From the NCBI RefSeq assembly GCF_019511645.1, contig NZ_JAEUAX010000005.1:62001-126000 (forward strand): DNA of 64,000 nt. Direction: 5' to 3'. This DNA is from Microbacterium ureisolvens. GTDB taxonomy: Bacteria > Actinomycetota > Actinomycetes > Actinomycetales > Microbacteriaceae. The notes beneath the pieces were generated by a model. It was not told the DNA's origin. It worked only from the letters and a program-made list of their open reading frames with translations, and did no database searches. A program made the translations under genes and the position numbers. Shown here one piece after another: positions 16,594 to 25,092 of this stretch (positions are counted from its first letter, which is position 1; each line of letters starts with the position of its first letter).

Positions 16594-16696
16594 GGGGAAA
16601 GCGTAGGGCCGGCCCGAGGGGGTCGGCCTCGTTCGAGGGAATGCGCCCGGATGCGGACCGCAGACCTGGTTGCAGTCCGCATCCGGGGAGGCGTCC

Positions 16697-17671
16697 TCAG
16701 CTGAGGACCCGCGACGAGCCCCCGCGCGCACGCGCGGCCTTGAGCGCGGCATCCACCGTGTCCCAGATCGCGACGCCCGCGATCACGAAGCCGCCGATGA
16801 TCGAGAGGATCTGCCCCACCTCGGCGGCGCCGTCGGAGATGATCGTCGGGAAGTACGCGGGGTTGATGAGGCGCCCCTCGAAGAGCAGCCACAGTGCCGG
16901 CACCGCGATGACGAGGTTCAGGATGCCGTTGACCACGGCGAGGCCGACGGTCCAGCGTCCGACCGCATAGACGACGATCGCGAGCACGGCCTCCAGCGCC
17001 ATGACGGCGAACAGCGCCAGGATCCACCACGGCCAGAGTTCCGGGTCGAGGAAGGAGAGCCCTGGTTCGGTGGGAACGAATCCGACGAACAGATCCCACA
17101 GCACGACCCCGGCCATGATCCCGAGGAACGCCAGCGACGCGATCATGTCGCCGAGACCGGCACCCTTCTGGCGCGGCTCGGGCAGCTGGTCTGGCGTCCA
17201 GCGCTGGCCGTCGATCGTCTCGTGGCCGGTGCGCTCGAGGATCACGAAGACGAGCGTCGTCCAGAACGCGAGGTGCACGACCACCGAGAGCACCAGCGGC
17301 ACGAGGGCGCCGATGATCTCGCCGAACGTGGCGCCGTCGAGCACCATCGCGAGCGAGACGCCGAACGCGGCGCACGCGGGCACGATGTACAGCAGCAGCT
17401 TCAGCAGCCGCGACCAGTCGAGGAAGTAGCGCGGCCCGACGAGCCACAGCGGGCGGTCGGTGTACTGCGCGGCGAGCCTGTCGGGGTCGCCGAGCTCGAT
17501 GAGCACGGCGCGCTCGGCGTCGCCCTGCTGCTCGCCCTGCTCGATGCGGGCCTCGATCTGGTCGTCGATCGACGCGCGCAGCTCGGCGGCGAGGTCGGCG
17601 CGCTGCGCCTCGGGGACGGTCCGCATCGCGGCGTCGACGTAGCGGTCGGTGAAGGTGGCGGTGGAGGTCAT
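16697..17671 (-). CDS. HAAS/permease-prefix multi-helix membrane protein
   Basis: 324 residues from the ATG at 17671. The N-terminal ~75 residues form a cytoplasmic HAAS-like helical domain (YVDAAMRTVPEAQRADLAAELRASI, VLIELGDPDRLAAQYTDRP). About six membrane helices follow, from LLLYIVPACAAFGVSLAMVL to ILSIIGGFVIAGVAIW. It starts 11 nt after the stop of the PadR gene and is therefore co-transcribed with it. This is an intact counterpart of the broken gene at the left edge. HAAS domains are thought to sense or signal with PadR regulators; direct function unknown. Confidence 0.85.
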   Translation of the reverse strand: MTSTATFTDRYVDAAMRTVPEAQRADLAAELRASIDDQIEARIEQGEQQGDAERAVLIELGDPDRLAAQYTDRPLWLVGPRYFLDWSRLLKLLLYIVPACAAFGVSLAMVLDGATFGEIIGALVPLVLSVVVHLAFWTTLVFVILERTGHETIDGQRWTPDQLPEPRQKGAGLGDMIASLAFLGIMAGVVLWDLFVGFVPTEPGLSFLDPELWPWWILALFAVMALEAVLAIVVYAVGRWTVGLAVVNGILNLVIAVPALWLLFEGRLINPAYFPTIISDGAAEVGQILSIIGGFVIAGVAIWDTVDAALKAARARGGSSRVLS

Positions 17672-17682
17672 GTCAGTTCTCC

Positions 17683-18027
17683 TCAGTGCTGATCGTCGGA
17701 GTCGGGGAGGGCGTCGATCGCCACGGCGATCGCGCGGAAGTCGTCGGTGAGGGCGCCCGCCAGGCGCAGCCCGGCGGCGCTGGTGCGGTAGAACTTGCGC
17801 GGGCGGGACTCGTCGGTATTCCACTCGCTCGTGAGAAAGCCCTGCTTCTCGAGGCGCCGCAGCAGCGGGTACAGCGTGTTCGCGTCGGTCGGGAAGCCAC
17901 GCTCCCCCAGCTCTTCGAGCAGCCCGTACCCGTACCCCGGCGTCTCGAGCAGCCGCAGGCAGGCCAGCACGATGGTGCCGCGCCGCAGCTCCTGCAGGTG
18001 CGTCTCGAGGATCTCGGATTCGCTCAT
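17683..18027 (-). CDS. PadR family transcriptional regulator
   Basis: 114 residues, ATG at 18027. Winged-helix features are GTIVLACLRLLETPGYGYGLLEEL, the recognition region NTLYPLLRRLEKQGFLTSEW and RPRKFYRTSAAGLRLAG. TATGGT ends 7 nt before the ATG, again pointing to a leaderless start, and the palindrome at 18038-18058 overlaps that hexamer. It forms an operon with the HAAS membrane protein downstream and is paralogous in organisation to the PadR at 712-1065. Confidence 0.93.
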   Translation of the reverse strand: MSESEILETHLQELRRGTIVLACLRLLETPGYGYGLLEELGERGFPTDANTLYPLLRRLEKQGFLTSEWNTDESRPRKFYRTSAAGLRLAGALTDDFRAIAVAIDALPDSDDQH

Positions 18028-18037
18028 GCATCACACC

Positions 18038-18058
18038 ATACTGTGTGTCACACACTAT
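18038..18058. promoter_or_regulatory. Putative PadR operator, 21-bp palindrome
   Basis: The arms are ATACTGTGTG and CACACACTAT around a central T, paired at 9 of 10 positions. It lies 10 nt upstream of the PadR ATG and overlaps the -10 hexamer. It shares length, single mismatch and a TACTGT core with the site at 1071-1091. It lies between divergent padR and menC, so it could also influence menC. Confidence 0.65.
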
Positions 18059-18105
18059 CGTCAATGACACATCGCTGTTCGGCTGAGTTGGGACAGGATG
18101 AAGGG

Positions 18106-19101
18106 GTGAGCAGTGCAGCAGCTTGGCCGGACCTCGCCGAGATCCTCGACACCGCGCACGTGGTCGCGCTGCCGCTGGCCACACGGTTCCGCGGCATCGA
18201 CGTTCGCGAGGCGCTCCTCTTCGAGGGCCCCGAGGGCTGGGCCGAGTTCTCGCCCTTCACCGAGTACGACGACGCCGAGGCCTCGAGTTGGCTGGCTGCC
18301 GCCATCGAGGATTCGCGGATGCCGCGACCCGCCGCCCGCCGGGAGGTCATCGGCGTCAACGCGACCGTGCCGGCGGTGGCCGCAGCATCCGTCCCGTCCG
18401 TGCTCGCGCGGTTCGACGGCTGCCGGACGGCGAAGGTCAAGGTGGCAGAGCCCGGCCAGGTGCTCGCTGACGACGTCGCGCGCGTGCGTGCGGTGCGCGA
18501 GGCGATGGGGCCCGAGGGGCGCATCCGCGTCGACGCCAACGGCGCGTGGAACGTGGACGAAGCCGAGCACGCGGTGCATGCGCTCGCCGAGTTCGACCTC
18601 GAGTACGTCGAGCAGCCGTGCGCGAGCGTGGAGGAGCTCGCGGAGCTCCGCCGACGTGTGAAGTACATGGGCATCCCGATCGCTGCCGACGAGAGCGTGC
18701 GCAAGGCCGCCGACCCGCTCGCGGTCGCACGGGCCGGGGCGGCCGATCTGCTCGTGATCAAGGCGCAGCCGCTCGGCGGCGTGCGCCGGGCGCTCGAGAT
18801 CGTGCAGGAGGCCGGGCTCCCCGCCATCGTGTCGAGCGCCCTCGACACCTCCGTGGGACTCTCGATGGGGGTGGCGCTGGCGGCCGCCCTCCCCGAGCTG
18901 GACTACGACTGCGGGCTCGGCACCGCGTCGCTGTTCACGTCCGACGTCGTCGACCCGCCGCTCACGCCGCGCACCGGCCTGCTCACGGTGGGTCGTGTCA
19001 CCCCCGACCCGGCGCTGCTCGCCGAGCATGCAGCATCCGTCGCCCGCCGCCAGTGGTGGCTCGACCGGGTGCGCCGCTGCTACGCGGTCCTTCGCGGCTA
19101 G
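18106..19101 (+). CDS. menC: o-succinylbenzoate synthase
   Basis: 331 residues from a GTG at 18106, preceded by AGGA at good spacing; an in-frame ATG at 18064 would add 14 residues. MenC belongs to the enolase superfamily and dehydrates SHCHC to o-succinylbenzoate. The barrel residues are present: the KVKVAE lysines, RVDANGAW (metal Asp), EYVEQPC (Glu), PIAADESVR (Asp) and LLVIKAQPLGG (Lys). It is about 10 kb from menB/E and divergent from the PadR operon. Confidence 0.93.
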   Translation: MSSAAAWPDLAEILDTAHVVALPLATRFRGIDVREALLFEGPEGWAEFSPFTEYDDAEASSWLAAAIEDSRMPRPAARREVIGVNATVPAVAAASVPSVLARFDGCRTAKVKVAEPGQVLADDVARVRAVREAMGPEGRIRVDANGAWNVDEAEHAVHALAEFDLEYVEQPCASVEELAELRRRVKYMGIPIAADESVRKAADPLAVARAGAADLLVIKAQPLGGVRRALEIVQEAGLPAIVSSALDTSVGLSMGVALAAALPELDYDCGLGTASLFTSDVVDPPLTPRTGLLTVGRVTPDPALLAEHAASVARRQWWLDRVRRCYAVLRG

Positions 19102-19105
19102 CGGG

Positions 19106-19744
19106 TCAGAGGGGGTCGACCAGCGCCGTCGCGAGGCGGGCGGTGCGCTCGTTCACGAGGGCCTGCATCTCGGGTGTGCTGAGGCCCGACATGATGGCGT
19201 AGGCCGACGTGTCTTCCCAGGTCTGCAGGATGACGCCGGCGAACTCCTGGGCGGGCACGCGCAGGCGGAAGCGGTAGGTCAGCGCGAGCTCCTCGATGAA
19301 CGAGCCGACGCGCTCGACCATGCCGGTCTGCCACGCGAGGTAGGTCTCGGCCAGCCGCTGATCACGCATGGCGCGGGTGCGGATCTCGCTCGTCAGCAGG
19401 ATGCCCTGCTTCTTGTCGAATGCGACGTCGAGCAGCTGGCGCACCAGGGCGCCGGGCTCGAGGTCTTCCCCACGCTCCTGCAGCTGGGCGACGCGCTCGG
19501 CGACCTCGTCGATCTTCTCACCGGCGACCCGCTCGGTGAGCGCGAGCATCAGCTCGTCCTTGGTCTCGAAGTTGGAGTAGAAGGCGCCGCGCGTGAATCC
19601 GGCGCGCTCGCAGATCGCTTCGACGGATGCTGCGTCCAGGCCGACTTCCGCGAACACCAGGGCGGCGGCATCCAGCAGCTTCTGCCGGGTCGCCTCGCGA
19701 CGGGGCGAGGTGCTGGTCGCTTCGGCCACGGGGGTGTCGGTCAT
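19106..19744 (-). CDS. TetR/AcrR family regulator of the MMPL exporter
   Basis: 212 residues from the ATG at 19744, with a GGAGGA Shine-Dalgarno sequence. N-terminal helix-turn-helix: RQKLLDAAALVFAEVGLDAASVEAICERAGFTRGAFYSNFETKDEL. The C-terminal ligand domain is all-helical with no recognised family. It is divergent from the MMPL gene; two GATACA-N4-TGTATC palindromes lie between, so it probably represses the exporter and itself. It ends 4 nt from the end of menC. Confidence 0.93.
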   Translation of the reverse strand: MTDTPVAEATSTSPRREATRQKLLDAAALVFAEVGLDAASVEAICERAGFTRGAFYSNFETKDELMLALTERVAGEKIDEVAERVAQLQERGEDLEPGALVRQLLDVAFDKKQGILLTSEIRTRAMRDQRLAETYLAWQTGMVERVGSFIEELALTYRFRLRVPAQEFAGVILQTWEDTSAYAIMSGLSTPEMQALVNERTARLATALVDPL

Positions 19745-19807
19745 CGATCCTCCATCTCGTCCAGTCTCACACGCACTACACAGGTTCGGGCAGGCAACCC
19801 GCTTTAC

Positions 19808-19840
19808 GATACACTCATGTATCCGATACAGCGCTGTATC
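19808..19840. promoter_or_regulatory. Tandem TetR operators GATACA-N4-TGTATC
   Basis: Two 16-bp sites: 19808-19823 (spacer CTCA) and 19825-19840 (spacer GCGC, inside a perfect 18-bp palindrome 19824-19841). Centres are 17 bp apart. They lie between the divergent TetR gene and MMPL gene, 40 nt before the MMPL start codon. Confidence 0.75.
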
Positions 19841-19879
19841 GACGGTTCCCGAACTCTCCACCCGTAACCGGAGGCGCTG

Positions 19880-22786
19880 TTGTCGACTCTTCTGTACGCG
19901 CTCGGCCGCTGGACCTACCGTCACCCGTGGCGGGTGCTGGTCTCGTGGCTGATGCTGCTGGGCATCGCCCTCGGCTTCGCGATTCCGCACCTGGGCGGCA
20001 CCGACAACTCGTTCTCGATCCCGGGGACCGAGGCGCAGGAGGGCATCGAGCTGCTCGACCGCAGCTTCCCGCAGGCGAGCGGCACGAGCGCGCAGCTGGT
20101 CATCGTGACCGCGGACGGCGACCGGGTCGGCGAGGAGCCGTACGCGGGCGCGATCGAGGACACCGTCGCCCACCTCGAGGATCTCGACGGCGTCATCGCG
20201 GTCACCGACCCCTTCAACGAGATGGTGACCGGCATGGTGTCGGACGACGAGTCCGCCGCGATCATCCGCCTGCAGTTCGACGGCCAGTCCACCGACGTCT
20301 CCGACGAGACGAAACAAGGCCTCGAAGACGTCGCCGACGACCTTCGCGAGACGCTCCCCGAAGGCTCGCAGGTCGCCATGGGCGGCGATCTCTTCTCGAG
20401 CTCGGTACCCGCACTGTCGCTCATCGAGGCGGTCGGCGTGCTGATCGCGCTGTTCGTCCTCATCGTGACCTTCCGCTCGTTCGCGGTGGCGTGGTTCCCG
20501 CTCGTGTCGGCGCTGATCGGCGTCGGCCTCGCCATCGCGCTCATCTTCGTCGCCACGGCGTTCGTCTCGGTCTCGTCGACCACCCCGATGCTCGCGATCA
20601 TGCTGGGGCTCGCGGTCGGCATCGACTATGCCCTGTTCATCGTCGCGCGACATCAGGACCAGGTGCGCGTGGGCGTCGAACCCGAGGAGTCCGCCGCGCG
20701 CGCGACCGGCACGGCGGGGTCCGCCGTCGTGTTCGCCGGCATCACGGTGCTCATCGCCCTCATCGGCCTCGGCTTCGCCGGCATCCCGTTCCTCACCACG
20801 ATGGGCATCGCCGCCGCAGTGGCCGTCGCGATCGCCGTCGTCGTCGCGATCACGCTGACGCCGGCCCTCCTCGGCTTCGCGAAGCACCGCGTCGCGGGCT
20901 GGGGCCACGGCAGGAAGCGGAGAGGGATGCCGCTGCCCGGCGCCCGCCGTTCCACGACGCCCGAGGCCGAGAACGCTGACGAGAATCCGGACTCCGGTGT
21001 CGAGGCGGCCGACGGCGCCGAAGGGGCACTCGCGGACCACGCGCCGACGAAGCGGACCAACCGCTGGGTCACGCTGGTGACCAGGCACCCCATCGTCACC
21101 ACCGTCGCCGTGGTGGTCACCCTCGGCGTCATGGCGATCCCGGCCGCAAGCCTCGCGCTCGCCCTGCCGAACGCCGGTCAGCAGCCGGAGTCGAGCCAGG
21201 CACGTCAGGCGTACGACCTCACGGCCGAGCACTTCGGGCCGGGGTCGAACGGCCCGCTCATCATGACCGGCACGATCGTGACGTCGACGGATCCGCTCGG
21301 GCTCATGGCCGACCTCAAGGCCGAGATCGAGAAGGTGCCGGGCGTGAAGGAGGTCGCACTCGCGACGCCGAACGAGACGGCCGACACCGGGCTGGTGCAG
21401 ATCGTGCCCGAGACCGCTCCCGATGACCCGGCGACCGCTCAGCTCGTGCGGGACCTCCGCGCACTCGCCCCCGAGCTCGAGGAGGAGTACGGCGTCGACC
21501 TCAAGGTGACCGGGTTCACCGCCGTCGGGATCGACATCTCGGACCGCCTGGGCGCCGCCCTGCTGCCGTTCGGAGTGTTCGTCGTCGGCCTGTCGCTCGT
21601 GCTGCTCATGATCGTGTTCCGCTCGATCTGGGTGCCGATCAAGGCCGCCCTCGGCTACCTGCTGTCGGTGATGGCCGCGTTCGGCGTCGTCGCGGCGGTC
21701 TTCGAGTGGGGCTGGGGCGCGGACCTCCTGCACGTGGACCGCACCGGCCCGGTGATCAGCTTCATGCCGATCATCCTCATGGGCGTGCTGTTCGGACTGG
21801 CGATGGACTACGAGGTCTTCCTCGTCAGCCGCATGCGCGAGGACTACGTTCACGCCCGCCGCGCCGCCGGCGGCCACACGACGCGCGGCGGCCGTGACAT
21901 CGCGGTGGGCGCGGTGCGATCGGGCTTCACGGCCTCGGCGCGTGTGGTCACCGCGGCGGCCGTCATCATGTTCGCGGTGTTCGCAGCCTTCGTGCCCGAG
22001 GGCGACTCGTCGATCAAGCCCATCGCGCTCGGCCTCGCCGTCGGCATCGCCGTCGACGCGTTCCTCGTGCGCATGACGCTCGTGCCGGCGGTCATGACCC
22101 TGCTCGGCGACAAGGCGTGGTGGATGCCGCGCTGGCTCGAGCGGGTCCTGCCGCACTTCGACATCGAGGGCGAGGCCGTGGAGCGCGAGCTGTCGCTCGC
22201 GGAGTGGCCCGAGCCCGACACGACGGCGGTGGTCGTCGGCGACGGCGTCGCCGTGCGTGCGGACGCGGGCGGCTCGGCCGGCGAGGTCGTGCTGTTCGAA
22301 GACGCGGCGTTCCGGGTCGAGCCCGGCGGCACGCTCATCGCGACCGGCGACCCCCGCGCCGCACGGGCCTTCGCGCTCACGATCGCGGCGCGGCTCGCCA
22401 CCACCGACGGACGCCTGCGCGTCGCCGGGCACCTGCTCCCCGAGCGCGGGGCCTGGGTGCGTGCGCACGTCGGCTTGGCGCTCCTCGCCGACGCCGATGA
22501 CCGCGTGCCGGCGCTGCGCCGCGCGCTCGCCGGCAAGGCGAGCCTCGTCGTGATCGAAGGCGTCGACGCACTCGAACACGCGGAGCGCGACCAGGCCGCA
22601 GCTCTCCTGCGCGACGCCGCGGCGGCGCTCGCGGCGGGCGACCAGCGGCTGACGCTCGTCGTGACGGGCCGCACCGAGAGCGCCGCCCTCGCCCTCCTCG
22701 CGGACGCGCACCGCCCCGACGTGACCTCGATCACGCTGCGTTCCGCCACCACCCAGACCACCCCCACCGCAGAGGTGAACGCATGA
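19880..22786 (+). CDS. MMPL/RND family transporter with ATPase-like C-terminal domain
   Basis: 968 residues from a TTG start preceded by GGAGG. Two RND halves are visible, each with a large extracytoplasmic loop after the first helix and the motifs GLAVGIDYALFIVARH and GLAMDYEVFLVSRMREDY. The proton-relay region lies in these GxxxDY helices. Such pumps export lipids or hydrophobic drugs. After the last helix and MPRWLERVLP, about 200 extra residues resemble an ABC nucleotide-binding domain, but the Walker A position reads ATGDPRAARAF (no GKS) and the Walker B-like strand LVVIEGVDALEH. It overlaps the next gene by 4 nt. Confidence 0.92.
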   Translation: MSTLLYALGRWTYRHPWRVLVSWLMLLGIALGFAIPHLGGTDNSFSIPGTEAQEGIELLDRSFPQASGTSAQLVIVTADGDRVGEEPYAGAIEDTVAHLEDLDGVIAVTDPFNEMVTGMVSDDESAAIIRLQFDGQSTDVSDETKQGLEDVADDLRETLPEGSQVAMGGDLFSSSVPALSLIEAVGVLIALFVLIVTFRSFAVAWFPLVSALIGVGLAIALIFVATAFVSVSSTTPMLAIMLGLAVGIDYALFIVARHQDQVRVGVEPEESAARATGTAGSAVVFAGITVLIALIGLGFAGIPFLTTMGIAAAVAVAIAVVVAITLTPALLGFAKHRVAGWGHGRKRRGMPLPGARRSTTPEAENADENPDSGVEAADGAEGALADHAPTKRTNRWVTLVTRHPIVTTVAVVVTLGVMAIPAASLALALPNAGQQPESSQARQAYDLTAEHFGPGSNGPLIMTGTIVTSTDPLGLMADLKAEIEKVPGVKEVALATPNETADTGLVQIVPETAPDDPATAQLVRDLRALAPELEEEYGVDLKVTGFTAVGIDISDRLGAALLPFGVFVVGLSLVLLMIVFRSIWVPIKAALGYLLSVMAAFGVVAAVFEWGWGADLLHVDRTGPVISFMPIILMGVLFGLAMDYEVFLVSRMREDYVHARRAAGGHTTRGGRDIAVGAVRSGFTASARVVTAAAVIMFAVFAAFVPEGDSSIKPIALGLAVGIAVDAFLVRMTLVPAVMTLLGDKAWWMPRWLERVLPHFDIEGEAVERELSLAEWPEPDTTAVVVGDGVAVRADAGGSAGEVVLFEDAAFRVEPGGTLIATGDPRAARAFALTIAARLATTDGRLRVAGHLLPERGAWVRAHVGLALLADADDRVPALRRALAGKASLVVIEGVDALEHAERDQAAALLRDAAAALAAGDQRLTLVVTGRTESAALALLADAHRPDVTSITLRSATTQTTPTAEVNA

Positions 22787-24876
22787 CCCCGAACTGGATC
22801 ACCACGGCCGTCGAGCGCGCCCGCTCGACGCGGCCCGTCACGTGGGTGACGCTGATCGGCGTGCTGCTGCTGCCCGTCGTGATCGGCGGCATCCTGGTGG
22901 CCGCGCTGTACAACCCGGTCGAGCGGCTCGACAGCCTGACCGCCGCCGTCGTGAACGAGGACGAGCCGGTCACGGTCGACGGGCAGCTGGTGCCACTGGG
23001 CCGCCAGCTCACCGCCGGGCTCGTCGAGGGCTCGGACGACCTCGAGAGCAACCTCACCTGGACGCTCTCGAACGCGGACGACGCGGCGGCCGGTCTCGCC
23101 GACGGCACGTACGCCGCGGTCATCACGATCCCCGAGAACTTCACGGCCGCCGCCCTGTCGACCCGGCCCGGTGAGACGCCCGAGCAGGCCACGATCGAGG
23201 TGACGACGCCGCCCGACAGCCTCATCGTCGACGACGCCATCACGGCGCAGGTCGCCTCCGCCGCGGCATCGACAATGGGCACCGAGCTGTCGACCGTGTA
23301 CCTGGAGAATGTCTTCCTCGGCTTCACGACGCTGGGCGACCAGCTCGGCACCGCGGCCGACGGCGCGCAGCAGCTCGCCGACGGTGCGACCCAGGCCGCC
23401 GACGGCGCGGCACAGCTCCCCGACGGCATCTCGCAGCTCGCGGACGGCAACGAGCAGCTCGCGAACGGCGCCTCGCAGCTCGCGAGCGGCGCCGGCCAGG
23501 TCGCGGGCGGTGCGACCTCGCTGCAGTCGGGGCTGACGACCATCGCCGGCAAGACGCGCGAGGCCGCGGCCGGCGCTCAGCAGATCGCGGACGGCGTGAA
23601 CACGGGCGCGGCGACGCTGGAGCAGACGGGTGTCGTGCCCGACGGGCTCACGCAGGTCGCCACCGGCGCGAATGCGGCGACCGCTGCGGCGGCGGCGGAG
23701 GCGAAGGCGAACTTCGAGGACCTGCAGAAGCTCGCGGCTTCCTGCGCGCAGCCCGGGGACTTCTGCGCTCAGCTCGGAGCCGCAGTGGCCTCGGCCGGCA
23801 AGACGTCGGCGATCCTCAACGGCACCGACCCGGTGGAGAATCCCGGCGCGGTGGCTCTGACGAAGTACACGGCGGACGGCATCGCCCAGCTGAACACCGG
23901 CGTGACCGCGGAGTTCGCCAGGCAGTTCCGTGAGATCGGCGCCGGCGTCGGCGCGCTCGCGGGCGGCATCACCCAGCTCGCCGGCGGCATCGACCAGTCG
24001 GCGGCGGGGGCGGGCCAGCTCGCGACAGGCGTCACCGGCCTGCAGAGCGGTGCGAGCGGCCTCTCCGACGGCGCGTCGCAGCTCGCCTCCGGTGCGACCC
24101 AGGCCGCCGACGGCGCGACCAGCCTCGCCGACGGCGTGGCCCAGCTGGCGGACGGCGCCGGCGAGCTCGCGACCGGCCTGGCCACGGCATCCGATTCCCT
24201 CCCGTCGTACACCGACGACGAGGCGACCGACCTCGCCACCGTGGTGGCGAACCCCGTCGAGGCCGAGGGCGTGGGAACGTCGCTCTTCGGCGCCTCGGCG
24301 ATCCCGCTACTCGCGACCCTCGCCTTATGGTTCGGCGGCCTCGGCACATTCGTCGCGCTGCAGGCGGTTTCGCGTCGCGCGCTCACGTCGCGCAAGCCCT
24401 CGGCGCTGCTCGCCCTGCGCTCGTTCGCCCCGGCGGCCGCGCTCGGCGCCGTGCAGGGAATGCTGGTCGCGGGCGTCGTGCAGCTCGCCGCCTCGTACAC
24501 GTGGGCGGACTGGTGGGTGTTCGCCCTGGTCTGCGTTGTCGCGGGAGTCGCGTTCGCCGCCGTGAACCAGGCGCTCATCGCCGTGTTCGGCGGCGCCGGG
24601 CGATGGATCTCGGCGTTGATCGGCGTCTTCGCGGTGGCGACCGGCGTCGTCTCGACGGTGCCCGGCGTGCTCTCGAGCGTCGCGGCGCTGCTGCCGACCG
24701 GCCCCGCCTACAACGGCATGCTCGCCGCGCTCACCTCGGCGCCAGGCCTGGGCGCGGCGATCGCCGGACTCGTGGTGTGGACGCTGGTCGGCCTGGGTGC
24801 GACGATCCTCGCGGTCGCGCGCCGACGCAGCACGTCGGCACGGGCGCTGCTGAAGACGGCCCCGGTCACCGCCTGA
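22783..24876 (+). CDS. YhgE/Pip family membrane protein
   Basis: 697 residues; the ATG overlaps the MMPL stop. One N-terminal helix (WVTLIGVLLLPVVIGGILVAALY) leads into a long extracytoplasmic region. Residues ~190-470 carry many repeats of the type GAxQLADGAxQAADG, predicted as a long coiled or beta-helical stalk. About five or six helices close the protein. This layout defines the YhgE/Pip (phage infection protein, EsaA-like) family. Coupling to the MMPL gene suggests a joint envelope export complex controlled by the TetR. Followed by the hairpin at 24892-24920. Confidence 0.9.
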   Translation: MTPNWITTAVERARSTRPVTWVTLIGVLLLPVVIGGILVAALYNPVERLDSLTAAVVNEDEPVTVDGQLVPLGRQLTAGLVEGSDDLESNLTWTLSNADDAAAGLADGTYAAVITIPENFTAAALSTRPGETPEQATIEVTTPPDSLIVDDAITAQVASAAASTMGTELSTVYLENVFLGFTTLGDQLGTAADGAQQLADGATQAADGAAQLPDGISQLADGNEQLANGASQLASGAGQVAGGATSLQSGLTTIAGKTREAAAGAQQIADGVNTGAATLEQTGVVPDGLTQVATGANAATAAAAAEAKANFEDLQKLAASCAQPGDFCAQLGAAVASAGKTSAILNGTDPVENPGAVALTKYTADGIAQLNTGVTAEFARQFREIGAGVGALAGGITQLAGGIDQSAAGAGQLATGVTGLQSGASGLSDGASQLASGATQAADGATSLADGVAQLADGAGELATGLATASDSLPSYTDDEATDLATVVANPVEAEGVGTSLFGASAIPLLATLALWFGGLGTFVALQAVSRRALTSRKPSALLALRSFAPAAALGAVQGMLVAGVVQLAASYTWADWWVFALVCVVAGVAFAAVNQALIAVFGGAGRWISALIGVFAVATGVVSTVPGVLSSVAALLPTGPAYNGMLAALTSAPGLGAAIAGLVVWTLVGLGATILAVARRRSTSARALLKTAPVTA

Positions 24877-24891
24877 CCCCGTCGGGCCCCG

Positions 24892-24920
24892 GAGCCCCGG
24901 CCGCCTCGCGACCGGGGCTC
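24892..24920 (+). terminator. Terminator after the MMPL-YhgE operon
   Basis: Perfect 9-bp stem GAGCCCCGG / CCGGGGCTC with an 11-nt loop, 15 nt past the YhgE/Pip stop. Confidence 0.7.
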
Positions 24921-24956
24921 TGTGCGTGTGATCGGGGTTTGGGTCGCAGTACGGAC

Positions 24957-25006
24957 GTTCGGGGCGCACAGCGCGCGCCCCGAACGCCCGGCACACGCCC
25001 CGAACC
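24957..25006. repeat. Palindromic element, second copy of the one in the ECF gene
   Basis: GTTCGGGGCGC (24957-24967) pairs with GCGCCCCGAAC (24975-24985), followed by a further CGCCCCGAACC arm (24996-25006). Arms and nesting match the element at 10336-10406. Located between the YhgE/Pip terminator and the next gene. Confidence 0.7.
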
Positions 25007-25021
25007 CGTCACTGTAGCCTC

Positions 25022-25054
25022 GGCCGATCGGCCGCACATGCTGGCCGATCGGCC
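25022..25054. promoter_or_regulatory. Two identical 12-bp palindromes, possible operator pair
   Basis: The perfect palindrome GGCCGATCGGCC occurs at 25022-25033 and again at 25043-25054. Centres are exactly 21 bp apart, two helical turns, ending 38 nt before the start of the deazaflavin-type oxidoreductase gene. A dimeric regulator binding cooperatively is a plausible reading; no regulator gene is adjacent. Confidence 0.45.
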
Positions 25055-25092
25055 GATTGCCCGCACGGTGGCGGCGCGTCAGGATCGGAGTC

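Noticed and set aside
20653..22711. Minus-strand frame continuing upstream of the TetR start across the MMPL gene
   Set aside because: TetR homology begins at the ATG at 19744 with a GGAGGA site; the upstream extension is charged low-complexity sequence antisense to MMPL.
23340..24180. Tandem-repeat DNA as a mobile or CRISPR-like array
   Set aside because: The repeats are in frame and encode the known GAxQLADG stalk of the YhgE/Pip family; unit lengths vary and there are no spacers.
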